This document shows positions 46,843 to 53,849 of a DNA stretch of 64,000 nt, piece by piece. Position numbers and translations under genes: made by a program. Numbering within the stretch: the stretch's first letter is position 1; every line of letters starts with the position of its first letter. This DNA comes from Gemmatimonadaceae bacterium. Its GTDB lineage: Bacteria; Gemmatimonadota; Gemmatimonadetes; Gemmatimonadales; Gemmatimonadaceae. The stretch covers positions 233,275 to 297,274 of the forward strand of contig JAICWO010000005.1 in assembly GCA_025934775.1 (NCBI GenBank), read 5' to 3'. Below the pieces are notes generated by a model that was not told the origin of the DNA, did no database searches, and saw only the letters and a program-made list of their open reading frames with translations.

Positions 46843-48198
46843 GTGGCGCGCGTAGACGTCGTGATGCCCCAGATGGGCGAGTCCATCGCCGAGGGGACGC
46901 TGTCCAAGTGGTTGAAGAAGGTGGGCGATCAGGTCAAGCGCGACGAGCCGATCTTCGAGATCTCCACGGATAAGGTGGACGCCGAGATCCCGGCGCCGTC
47001 GGCGGGCGTGATCGCGGAGATTCTGGTGACCGAAGGCCAGACGGTGCCGGTGCAGACCGTCGTGGCGCGGCTGGAGACGGACATGACGGCGGGTGTTGCC
47101 GCGGCGCCGGTCGCGGCCGCGCCTGCGCCAGCGGTTGCGACGACGGTGCCTGCGGCGGCGAGCGCGGGGGGCCCCCCCCGCAGTGAATCTGCACCGTCCT
47201 CGCCGGCCGTGCAGCATCCTTCGCCCGCAGCCACAACCGCCGCATCGCACGGCAACGGCGGCGGCTCGCTCGAGGATCGCCTCCGCACCAAATCATCGCC
47301 GCTCGTGCGTCGCATGGCCGCCGAGCACGGCGTCGAGTTGAGCGCGTTGCACGGCAGCGGCATCGCCGGCCGCGTGACCAAGCGCGATCTGCTCGAGTAT
47401 CTCGAGACGGGTCCGAAGACGCCCGCTCGTCCGGCCGCGGCCGCCGCTGCGGCGCCGAGCGTCGCGCACGGACCGCTGCCGGAGCCCTGGCCGGGCGACG
47501 CCGTCGAGCCGATGACGAAAATGCGCTCGATCATCGCCGAGCACATGGTCGTCTCGAAGCACACGTCGGCGCACGTGAACTCGTTCTTCGAGGTCGACTT
47601 CACGCGCATCGCGCGCCTGCGCGCCAAGCACAAATCAGAGTTCGAAAAAGCGACCGGCGAGAAACTCACGTACCTGCCGTTCATCATCAAGTCGGTGGTC
47701 GACGGGCTCAAGGCGCACCCGGTGCTGAACGCCTCCGTCCGCGGCAACGAGATCATCTATCGCAAGCAGATCAACGTCGGCATCGCGGTCGCGCTCGATT
47801 GGGGGTTGATCGTTCCGGTGATCAAAGGCGCCGACAATCTGTCGCTGACCGGGCTTACGAGATCGCTCAACGACCTCGCGAGCCGGGCGCGCAGCAAACG
47901 GCTCGATCCGCGCGAGGTGCAGGACGGCACGTTCACCATCACGAATCCCGGGGTCTTCGGCTCGCTCATCGGCACGCCGATCATCAATCAGCCCCAGGTT
48001 GGCATTCTGTGCGTGGGCGCGATCGAGAAGCGGCCCAAGGTGCTCACCGGACCGGACGGCGAGGACACGATCGCGATCCGCACGTGCGCGTATCTGTCGC
48101 TCTCGTTCGACCACCGCATCGTCGACGGCTCGGACGCCGACCGGTTCATGTCGTTCGTCAAGAAAAACCTCGAGAGCTTCCCGGACGCGGTGCTCTGA
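46843..48198 (+). CDS. 2-oxo-acid dehydrogenase E2 (dihydrolipoyllysine acyltransferase)
   Basis: A 451-residue protein with one lipoyl domain (lipoyl Lys44 in EISTDKVDAEIP), an Ala/Pro linker, a peripheral-subunit-binding domain (KSSPLVRRMAAEHGVELSAL in two parts, then GRVTKRDLLEYL) and a catalytic domain ending with HRIVDGSD (His424). It transfers the acyl group to CoA and forms the complex core. GTG 46843 is chosen because GAGGG lies eight bases upstream; TTG 46825 is a longer option. The linker contains a G6C8 homopolymer tract (47166-47179). No E3 (lipoamide dehydrogenase) gene follows. Confidence 0.93.
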   Translation: MARVDVVMPQMGESIAEGTLSKWLKKVGDQVKRDEPIFEISTDKVDAEIPAPSAGVIAEILVTEGQTVPVQTVVARLETDMTAGVAAAPVAAAPAPAVATTVPAAASAGGPPRSESAPSSPAVQHPSPAATTAASHGNGGGSLEDRLRTKSSPLVRRMAAEHGVELSALHGSGIAGRVTKRDLLEYLETGPKTPARPAAAAAAAPSVAHGPLPEPWPGDAVEPMTKMRSIIAEHMVVSKHTSAHVNSFFEVDFTRIARLRAKHKSEFEKATGEKLTYLPFIIKSVVDGLKAHPVLNASVRGNEIIYRKQINVGIAVALDWGLIVPVIKGADNLSLTGLTRSLNDLASRARSKRLDPREVQDGTFTITNPGVFGSLIGTPIINQPQVGILCVGAIEKRPKVLTGPDGEDTIAIRTCAYLSLSFDHRIVDGSDADRFMSFVKKNLESFPDAVL

Positions 48199-48199
48199 G

Positions 48200-48457
48200 A
48201 TGCCGAGGGCGCTCACCATTCAGCGGACGCTCGTGACGCCGCCCGAACGGGAGCGTTTTCACGAGCGGCTCCGGCGCAAGCGCGACTACTACGCGCGGGT
48301 GAACTGCCGCTTCTGGGCGTTCGAGGAAGCCGGCCTGCCCGGCGCATTTTTAGAATTCTTTGAAGCCGAGGATGCCGAGACGCTCGCCCGGGCGCACGCC
48401 GGCGCCCCGGAACCCGTTCTCGATCCGAACCGCGTGTACGCGGAAGTGGAGCTTTGA
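48200..48457 (+). CDS. Small hypothetical protein
   Basis: An 85-residue soluble protein rich in Arg/Glu, two bases after the E2 stop. It contains LVTPPERERFHERLRRKRDYY, then NCRFWAFEEAGLPGAFLEFFEAEDAETL. The last part resembles the beta-alpha pattern of small antibiotic-biosynthesis-monooxygenase/ferredoxin-like-fold proteins, a weak inference. The spacing suggests it belongs to the same transcript as E2. Confidence 0.65.
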   Translation: MPRALTIQRTLVTPPERERFHERLRRKRDYYARVNCRFWAFEEAGLPGAFLEFFEAEDAETLARAHAGAPEPVLDPNRVYAEVEL

Positions 48458-48460
48458 TCG

Positions 48461-48751
48461 ATGCCGACGCGTAGCATCTCCATCGACGGACTGACGTGGC
48501 GCGTGTACCCCTCCGGTCGCGTGACGCAGAATGAGCACGACGAATTCGGCCTCGTCTTCGTCCAGGGCACCGGCCCCGAGCGCGTGGTGCGCGTCACGCG
48601 CTATTCGCCCGTGGCCTCCCGCTCGCGCGAACGCTCGCTCGTCGAGTTGAGCGAAGCGGATCTCGCGCGGCTGTTCGCCTGCTCGCAGCCGAGCGACACG
48701 TCGCCGGAAGCCGACTACTCCGCGGGGCCGCCACACCAGCCGCGCTCGTGA
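48461..48751 (+). CDS. Small hypothetical protein
   Basis: A 96-residue soluble protein three bases after the previous stop. The N-terminal two thirds look like a beta-sheet domain (SISIDGLTWRVYPSGRVT, then EFGLVFVQGTGPERVVRVTRYSP) and end with a helix (LVELSEADLARLFACSQPS). No family recognised. Its stop overlaps the GTG of the PHP gene, so it is translated together with it. Confidence 0.65.
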   Translation: MPTRSISIDGLTWRVYPSGRVTQNEHDEFGLVFVQGTGPERVVRVTRYSPVASRSRERSLVELSEADLARLFACSQPSDTSPEADYSAGPPHQPRS

Positions 48752-49575
48752 CGGCGTACGTCGACCTCCACGCGCATTCTACCGCGTCTGATGGATCCAG
48801 GGCTCCCGCAGACGTGGTGCGAGAGGCGCACCGCATCGGCCTGGCCGCCATCGCGCTGACGGATCACGACACACTCGGCGGCATCGACGAAGCCACGCGG
48901 ACGGGCGCGGAGCTCGGCGTGCGCGTCGTGCACGGGATCGAGCTGAGCGCGGTCGAGGGCGACGCGGAGACGCACATCCTTGGCTTGCATCTGACCGACA
49001 CGCGCGAGCTCGAGTCGCGGTTGATCGGTTTGCGCGAGATGCGGCGGTCGCGTGCCGAGCGCATCGTGCGGCGACTGAACGAGCTCGGTGTGCGGGTCGA
49101 GTTCGCGTCCGTGCTCGAGCAGGCCGCCGGCGGCGCGATCGGTCGCCCACACGTCGCGCGCGCGATGATCGCGGAAGGTTGGGCGGTCGACTTCCGCGAC
49201 GCGTTCGAGCGATATCTTGGCAATGGCAAGCCGGCGTTCGTCGCGAAGGATCGCCTCGCCGTGGCCGATGCGATCTCGCTCATCCAGCGCGCGGGCGGAC
49301 TCGCGGTTCTCGCGCATCCCTCGAGCGGCGGAACACGCGAGCGCATCGAGGCCTTCGTCGCCGAGGGGCTCGACGGCGTGGAGGTGCGTCACCCCAGCCA
49401 CTCCGCCGAAGACGTCGCACGATTGTCCGCGCTGGTCGAGCATTTCGGGCTCGTGCCGAGCGGCGGCTCAGATTGGCACGGCGCGAGCGATGGTCCGCGC
49501 ACGCTCGGCATGATGCGCGTGCCCGCGGAATGGCTGGAGCAGCAAGACGGGCGAGTCCGGGTTCGTGCCGCGTAG
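48748..49575 (+). CDS. PHP-domain metal-dependent phosphoesterase
   Basis: A 275-residue protein with the four PHP motifs: DLHAHSTASDG near residue 6, ALTDHDTLGGI, GIELSA with HILGLH, and LAHPSS; a final GGSDWHG completes the trinuclear metal site. It belongs to the YciV/RNase AM-type group, whose members act on 3',5'-bisphosphonucleotides or RNA 5' ends. GTG 48748 overlaps the upstream stop. Exact substrate not predictable. Confidence 0.88.
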   Translation: MTAYVDLHAHSTASDGSRAPADVVREAHRIGLAAIALTDHDTLGGIDEATRTGAELGVRVVHGIELSAVEGDAETHILGLHLTDTRELESRLIGLREMRRSRAERIVRRLNELGVRVEFASVLEQAAGGAIGRPHVARAMIAEGWAVDFRDAFERYLGNGKPAFVAKDRLAVADAISLIQRAGGLAVLAHPSSGGTRERIEAFVAEGLDGVEVRHPSHSAEDVARLSALVEHFGLVPSGGSDWHGASDGPRTLGMMRVPAEWLEQQDGRVRVRAA

Positions 49576-49602
49576 CGGCGTACACGCAGGGGAGGGGAAC
49601 TC

Positions 49603-50334
49603 ATGGAGCTGCGTGGTCGCACCGCGCTGGTGACCGGCGCGGGACACCGGATTGGACGAGCGATCGCCGAGGCGCTCGCCGCGCGCGGAATGCGCGTCGC
49701 GGTGCACTACAACGCGTCAGCCCGCGGCGCGAGTGAGACCCGAGCGCACATTGTGGCGACCGGCGGCGAGGCCGAGACATTCGCGGCGAACCTCACGCTG
49801 GGCGATGCGGCGCCCGCGTTGATCTCGGCCGTGATCCAGCGATTCGGTGCGCTCGATGTGCTCGTGAACTCCGCGGCGGTCATGCTCCGCACACCGTTCG
49901 GAGAGATCACCGCCGAGCAGTGGGACGACATCATGTCGCTCAATCTTCGGGCGCCGCTGCTGCTCTCGCAGGCGGCGGCGCCGCATCTACGCGCGGCGCA
50001 TGGCGCGATCGTGAACATCGCCGATCTCGCCGCGTTCGAGACGTGGCCCGCGTACATCCCGCACGGCATCTCCAAGGCCGGCGTCGTCCACATGACGCGT
50101 TCGCTCGCTCGCGTGCTTGCTCCGGAGGTGCGCGTCGCCGGGATCGCGCCCGGGGCGGTGCTGCTTCCGGACAATTGGAGTGAAGGCGACGCATCGCATC
50201 TTCGCGACACGACGCCGCTGCACCGCGAGGGTAGCCCGGAAGACGTGACGCGCACCGTCTTGTTCATTCTCGATTCCGATTATCTCACGGGCGAGACGAT
50301 CATCGTCGATGGCGGCCGGCATGTCCGGCGCTGA
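49603..50334 (+). CDS. Pteridine-reductase-like SDR with His in place of catalytic Tyr
   Basis: A 243-residue short-chain dehydrogenase. The cofactor motif is TGAGHRIG (11-18) and VNSAA is the NAG-like motif. The active site follows the PTR1/FolM pattern: Asp141 in NIADL, Lys158 in SKAG, and the intervening catalytic position is His154 (YIPHGISK) where Tyr is expected. Spacing Asp-x12-x-x3-Lys is exactly that of PTR1. The change is one base (CAC for TAC). A GGGGAGGGG site precedes ATG 49603. It overlaps the next gene. Confidence 0.85.
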   Translation: MELRGRTALVTGAGHRIGRAIAEALAARGMRVAVHYNASARGASETRAHIVATGGEAETFAANLTLGDAAPALISAVIQRFGALDVLVNSAAVMLRTPFGEITAEQWDDIMSLNLRAPLLLSQAAAPHLRAAHGAIVNIADLAAFETWPAYIPHGISKAGVVHMTRSLARVLAPEVRVAGIAPGAVLLPDNWSEGDASHLRDTTPLHREGSPEDVTRTVLFILDSDYLTGETIIVDGGRHVRR

Positions 50335-51127
50335 TCGCGACGACGTTCAGCGATTCGGATCAGTCATCGTCATCGGCGGCGGATGCTACGGCAGCTACTA
50401 CGTTCGACAGCTGCGCCGTGCGGTCGGCGCGGGCGCCGCGGAGATCGATCGTGTGATCGCCGTCGATCGTGATGCGGATTGCGCCGTCTCGGAGGTCCTG
50501 AACGAAACCCCGCTCGGCGTCGAGCTGGTCGTCGCCGAATGGCGCGCGTACTTCGACGCGTATCTCGCATCGGCCGCGGATGATCCCGACGCGTACGGGC
50601 GTGACGCGATCGTCCCATCACCGCTCATGCCGCATCTCATGGGCGAGTGGCTCGTGCAGCGCGCGCGCGCACGCAGCGGCGACGGCAACGTCGAGACACG
50701 GCCGGTCGAGCACGTACCGCCGGTGCCGTGGGAGCGTGCCGGCGCGGATGGCACGCACTACGTGAGCTTTGCGACGTGGGAATGTCCGGTGAACTGCGTC
50801 GAGCCGCGCACGTGCCCGCACACTCGCGGATTGCGCGATTGGAGTCTGCCCGTGGCGATCGCCGCGCACGCTGAATCCGAGAAGGCCGCGGGGCGGCCAA
50901 TCGTGCCGGCCGTGCTCCATTGCCGGCATCGCACGTACGGTGTCGGCATGTTCGACACAGCCGAAGTCATCGAAGCGGATCGGCGGATCGCGAGCGCCTC
51001 CGCGGACGGTGATGTCGATGTAGTCATCGGCACGGTATCGCACTGTCACGGCGCGTTGACGCGACTCCTCGTTGCCGCCGCGAGCGGCCGCGGCGGTTCC
51101 CGGACGGGATACATTTCGCGAGATTAG
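50321..51127 (+). CDS. Uncharacterised Rossmann-like protein with a Cys cluster
   Basis: A 268-residue soluble protein I do not recognise. It opens with a dinucleotide-binding-like strand-loop (VIVIGGGCYGSYYVRQL, residues 15-31) and a second strand ending in acidic residues (VIAVDRDADC). Near the middle is a compact cysteine cluster, WECPVNCVEPRTCPHTRG, with Cys155, Cys159 and Cys165. Later HCRH (200-203) and HCHG (241-244) add possible ligands. This could be a metal or Fe-S site on a redox protein. ATG 50321 is favoured; ATG 50309 is possible. It overlaps the SDR stop and precedes trxB. Confidence 0.75.
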   Translation: MSGADRDDVQRFGSVIVIGGGCYGSYYVRQLRRAVGAGAAEIDRVIAVDRDADCAVSEVLNETPLGVELVVAEWRAYFDAYLASAADDPDAYGRDAIVPSPLMPHLMGEWLVQRARARSGDGNVETRPVEHVPPVPWERAGADGTHYVSFATWECPVNCVEPRTCPHTRGLRDWSLPVAIAAHAESEKAAGRPIVPAVLHCRHRTYGVGMFDTAEVIEADRRIASASADGDVDVVIGTVSHCHGALTRLLVAAASGRGGSRTGYISRD

Positions 51128-51171
51128 ACAACAGGCGATCACACGCGATCGCCGGCACGCGAGGATTGTAC

Positions 51172-52161
51172 GTGGCCACGACTTTCACCTACGACGTCGT
51201 CATTATCGGGGCGGGACCCGCGGGCATGTGCGCCGGCATGTATGCCGGACGTTCGATGCTCAAAACGGTCGTGCTCGAGCGCGGATTTCCTGGTGGCGAG
51301 CTGCTCAACACGGAGTTGATCGAGGACTACCCGGGTTTCGAGCACGTGCTCGGCCACGAGCTCGCGCAGAAGTTCGCTGATCACGCCGCGAAGTTCGGCG
51401 CCGAGTTCAAGACGGGTGTGATCGTGGAGAGCGTGCGCAAGCTCGGCGACGGAACGTTCGAGACGCGCACTGAATCGGGTGATCTGTACGTCTCGCCGAG
51501 CGTGATCATCACGGCGGGCGGCACGCCGGTGAAGCTCGGCGTGCCGGGCGAGCTCGAGTACGCGGGGAAGGGCGTCTCGTACTGTGCGATTTGCGATGGC
51601 GCGTTCTTCCGCGAACAGACCATCGCGGTCATTGGCGGCGGCGACGCCGCGGTCGAGGAGTCGGACTTTCTCACGCGGTACGCGAGCAAGGTGTACCTCA
51701 TCCATCGGCGGCACGAGCTGCGTGCATCGAAAATCTTGCAGGAGCGGCTCTTGTCGAACCCCAAGATCGAGGTGATCTGGGATACCGTCGTGGACCGGGT
51801 GGAAGGCGACGAGCAAGGGCTTGTGAGAAGTCTCAAGCTGCGCGACGTGAACACCGGCGACGAGCGCGACCTCGCCGTCACGGGCATGTTCGTCTTCATC
51901 GGATTTCGACCGAACACCGGCATCATCGCGGATCACGTCGCTCACGACGACATGGGCTATCTGGTCACCGACGCGAACATGCAGACGAGCATGCGCGGGC
52001 TGTTCGCGGCGGGTGACGTCCGGTCGCAACTCACGCGTCAGGTGACGACGGCTGTTGGCGATGCGACCACGGCGGCGATCGCGGCGGAGAAGTATCTCAA
52101 AGCGCTCGAAGACGGCAATCCGGCCGAGCGCCTCGCGGGCACCGGAGGGTACGCGGTATGA
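51172..52161 (+). CDS. trxB: Thioredoxin reductase
   Basis: A 329-residue NADPH-dependent flavoprotein. FAD motif GAGPAGMCAGMYAGRS (13-28), redox-active CAIC at Cys138/Cys141, NADPH motif GGGDAAVEE, and the second FAD motif GLFAAGDVRSQLTRQVTTAVGD (shown as its two halves GLFAAGDVRS and RQVTTAVGD) are all in order. It reduces thioredoxins such as TrxC at 10315. GTG 51172 is chosen because GAGG lies about seven bases upstream; TTG 51166 is an alternative. The MBL gene overlaps its stop. Confidence 0.94.
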   Translation: MATTFTYDVVIIGAGPAGMCAGMYAGRSMLKTVVLERGFPGGELLNTELIEDYPGFEHVLGHELAQKFADHAAKFGAEFKTGVIVESVRKLGDGTFETRTESGDLYVSPSVIITAGGTPVKLGVPGELEYAGKGVSYCAICDGAFFREQTIAVIGGGDAAVEESDFLTRYASKVYLIHRRHELRASKILQERLLSNPKIEVIWDTVVDRVEGDEQGLVRSLKLRDVNTGDERDLAVTGMFVFIGFRPNTGIIADHVAHDDMGYLVTDANMQTSMRGLFAAGDVRSQLTRQVTTAVGDATTAAIAAEKYLKALEDGNPAERLAGTGGYAV

Positions 52162-52799
52162 AAGTCCGCTCGGCCACGGTGGGCCCGTTTCAAGAAAACT
52201 CATATCTCGTGATCGACGAGGAGCAGCGGCGTGCGGTGTTGATCGATCCGGGCGCCGAGCCCGAGCGGTTGATCGCGATGGTCCGCGACTCGGGCGCGAC
52301 GCTCGACGCGATCTGGTTGACGCATGGACACGTGGATCACATCGGCGGCATCGCTGGTGTCCGCCGCGAGTGGGCGGTTCCCGTGTACATGCATCAGAGC
52401 GACCTGCCGCTCTACGAGCGCGGCGCCGAGCAGGCGGCCGAGTACGGCGTTCCGTTCGAGGTACCCGATGCGCCCGACGAGGTGATCGTCGGCGGCGATA
52501 CGCTCGTCGTGGGCGGCCTCCGCTTCGAGGTCGTTCACACGCCAGGCCACTCGCCGGGCCACGTCCTGTTTCGCCGCGACGACACCGTACTTGGTGGTGA
52601 TCTGCTGTTCGCGGGCGCGATTGGCCGCACTGACTTGGAGGGGTCGGACCCGGAACGCATGGAGGAGTCGCTCGCAAGACTCTGCGAGCTCGACGATCGC
52701 ACGGTCGTCTACCCCGGCCACGGTCCGGCGACGAGCATCGGCCGCGAGCGGGCGACGAATCCGTTCCTGATCGGCCTCGTCCCGACCGTCGGGCGTTGA
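52158..52799 (+). CDS. MBL-fold metallo-hydrolase (glyoxalase II-like)
   Basis: A 213-residue metallo-beta-lactamase-fold hydrolase. The metal motif THGHVDHIGG is at 55-64, a further His in HTPGHSPGHV, Asp in GGDLLF, and the last His in PGHGPAT. It resembles the YcbL/glyoxalase II group that hydrolyses thioesters. ATG 52158 overlaps the trxB stop (ATGA), linking it to thiol metabolism. Confidence 0.9.
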   Translation: MKVRSATVGPFQENSYLVIDEEQRRAVLIDPGAEPERLIAMVRDSGATLDAIWLTHGHVDHIGGIAGVRREWAVPVYMHQSDLPLYERGAEQAAEYGVPFEVPDAPDEVIVGGDTLVVGGLRFEVVHTPGHSPGHVLFRRDDTVLGGDLLFAGAIGRTDLEGSDPERMEESLARLCELDDRTVVYPGHGPATSIGRERATNPFLIGLVPTVGR

Positions 52800-52803
52800 A
52801 TCC

Positions 52804-53286
52804 ATGGCCGCGCGCGTGAGCTCGCCGACCGTCGAGGTGATCGCGCTCGCCGTGTGGCTCGGCGCGGCCGCGTTCTTCAGCGCCGCGGTCGCCCCGGCGC
52901 TGTTCGCCGTGCTGCCGAGCCGGGCGCTCGCCGGCGCCGTCGTCGGCCGCTTGCTCCCGGCGATCCTCTATGCTGGAATGATCATTGGCATTCTGGTAAT
53001 CGCGATCGAGGCGACGTCGAGCGCGGGCTGGCAGTGGCGCGGGCGCGGCGGGCTGAGCGCGTTGATCGTGATCGCGTGCGGCGTGGCGCAGTTCGTGATC
53101 GGCGCCAGGATCGAGCGCGTGCGAGCGCGGATCCCGGGCGCGATCGACGACCTGCCGCTCGACGACGCGCGCCGGATCGCGTTCGGGCGGCTGCACGGGA
53201 TGAGCGTAGCGTGGCTCGGCATCGCGATGCTCGCCGCGCTGGCCGCGCTCGTGCTCGCGACGCGGGCTGTTCAATCACGGAGCTGA
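52804..53286 (+). CDS. DUF4149-like membrane protein
   Basis: A 160-residue protein with four hydrophobic helices (about 12-35, 48-68, 83-100 and 130-153). The opening LAVWLGAAAFFSAAVAPALFAVLPS and the loop LHGMSVAWLGIAML are like DUF4149/copper-resistance D-like small membrane proteins. Function unknown. It sits four bases after the MBL gene and two before the selenoprotein candidate, so it is in the same transcript. Confidence 0.75.
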   Translation: MAARVSSPTVEVIALAVWLGAAAFFSAAVAPALFAVLPSRALAGAVVGRLLPAILYAGMIIGILVIAIEATSSAGWQWRGRGGLSALIVIACGVAQFVIGARIERVRARIPGAIDDLPLDDARRIAFGRLHGMSVAWLGIAMLAALAALVLATRAVQSRS

Positions 53287-53288
53287 CG

Positions 53289-53822
53289 ATGGAGCGAGAG
53301 TCCAGAATTTCACGGGTCGATCCCGCGGCGGCCGATCCGAGCCTCCGCGAATCCTTCGACGATTTCCTCAAGACCCGCGGCAAGGTGCCGAACCTGTTCC
53401 GCATCTCGGCGCACCGGCCGGCGATCGGGGCGACGTTGTCCGCACACCTGGACGCGGTGATGGGGCCGGGCGCGGTCGACCGCAAGCTCAAGGAGCTGCT
53501 CTCGGTCCGCGTGTCGCAGATCAACAACTGCGAGTATTGACTGGCCTCGCATACCGCCTTGGCAAGGCGGCTGGGAGCGACGGACGACGAGATCGCGGCG
53601 CTCGCGCGCGGCGACGCGGCGAATTTTCCGGCGGAATGGCAATCGGCCTTCGCCACCGCGGAGGAGATGACGCGCGACGGCGGCCGGATCTCGGCGGATA
53701 CCTACGGCGCCCTCGCGCGATCGTGGAGCGAGCCGCAGATCGTGGAGATCGTCGCCGTGATCTGCGCGTTCAACTACTTCAACCGATTCGCCAACGCGCT
53801 GCAGATCCCGCCGACCAAGTGA
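53289..53822 (+). CDS. Predicted selenoprotein: AhpD/carboxymuconolactone-decarboxylase-like protein with CxxU (TGA read as Sec)
   Basis: A 177-residue protein if TGA 53538-53540 is read as selenocysteine 84. Before it: KLKELLSVRVSQINNCEY. After it, in the same frame: LASHTALARRLGATDDEIAAL and a full C-terminal half to a normal TGA at 53820. In this family the segment reads CEYC followed by four residues to an active-site His; here Cys81-Glu-Tyr-Sec84 and His88 hold those positions. A stem-loop starts 13 bases after the TGA. Members reduce peroxides or catalyse ring decarboxylation; the redox motif favours a peroxidase/oxidoreductase role. Alternative: a nonsense-mutated pseudogene, less likely given position and intact flanks. 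Confidence 0.8.
53541..53577 (+). promoter_or_regulatory. SECIS-like stem-loop directly after the in-frame TGA
   Basis: CCGCCTT (53554-53560) pairs perfectly with AAGGCGG (53564-53570) around loop GGC. The first loop G is 21 bases after the TGA, inside the range of bacterial SECIS elements, which also want a G at the start of the loop. CTC (53546-53548) and GAG (53575-53577) could extend the lower stem across an internal loop. Confidence 0.6.
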
Positions 53823-53831
53823 TGTGTAAAT

Positions 53832-53846
53832 TATAACTATTATACT
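53832..53846 (+). promoter_or_regulatory. AT-rich -10 region immediately before aspA
   Basis: In a GC-rich surrounding, TATAAC (53832), TATTAT (53838) and TATACT (53841) overlap just ahead of ATG 53850. With TATTAT as -10 the transcript would start at the A of the ATG. No good -35 is visible. Confidence 0.5.
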
Positions 53847-53849
53847 GAT

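Noticed and set aside
53289..53540. Reading the gene as an 83-residue truncated protein
   Set aside because: The downstream frame is intact for 93 more codons, keeps family residues and starts exactly at the redox Cys position, so Sec read-through fits better.
53559..53822. Separate small gene starting at TTG 53559
   Set aside because: It would begin in the middle of the conserved helix after the redox motif and has no ribosome site; it is the C-terminal half of the TGA-containing gene.
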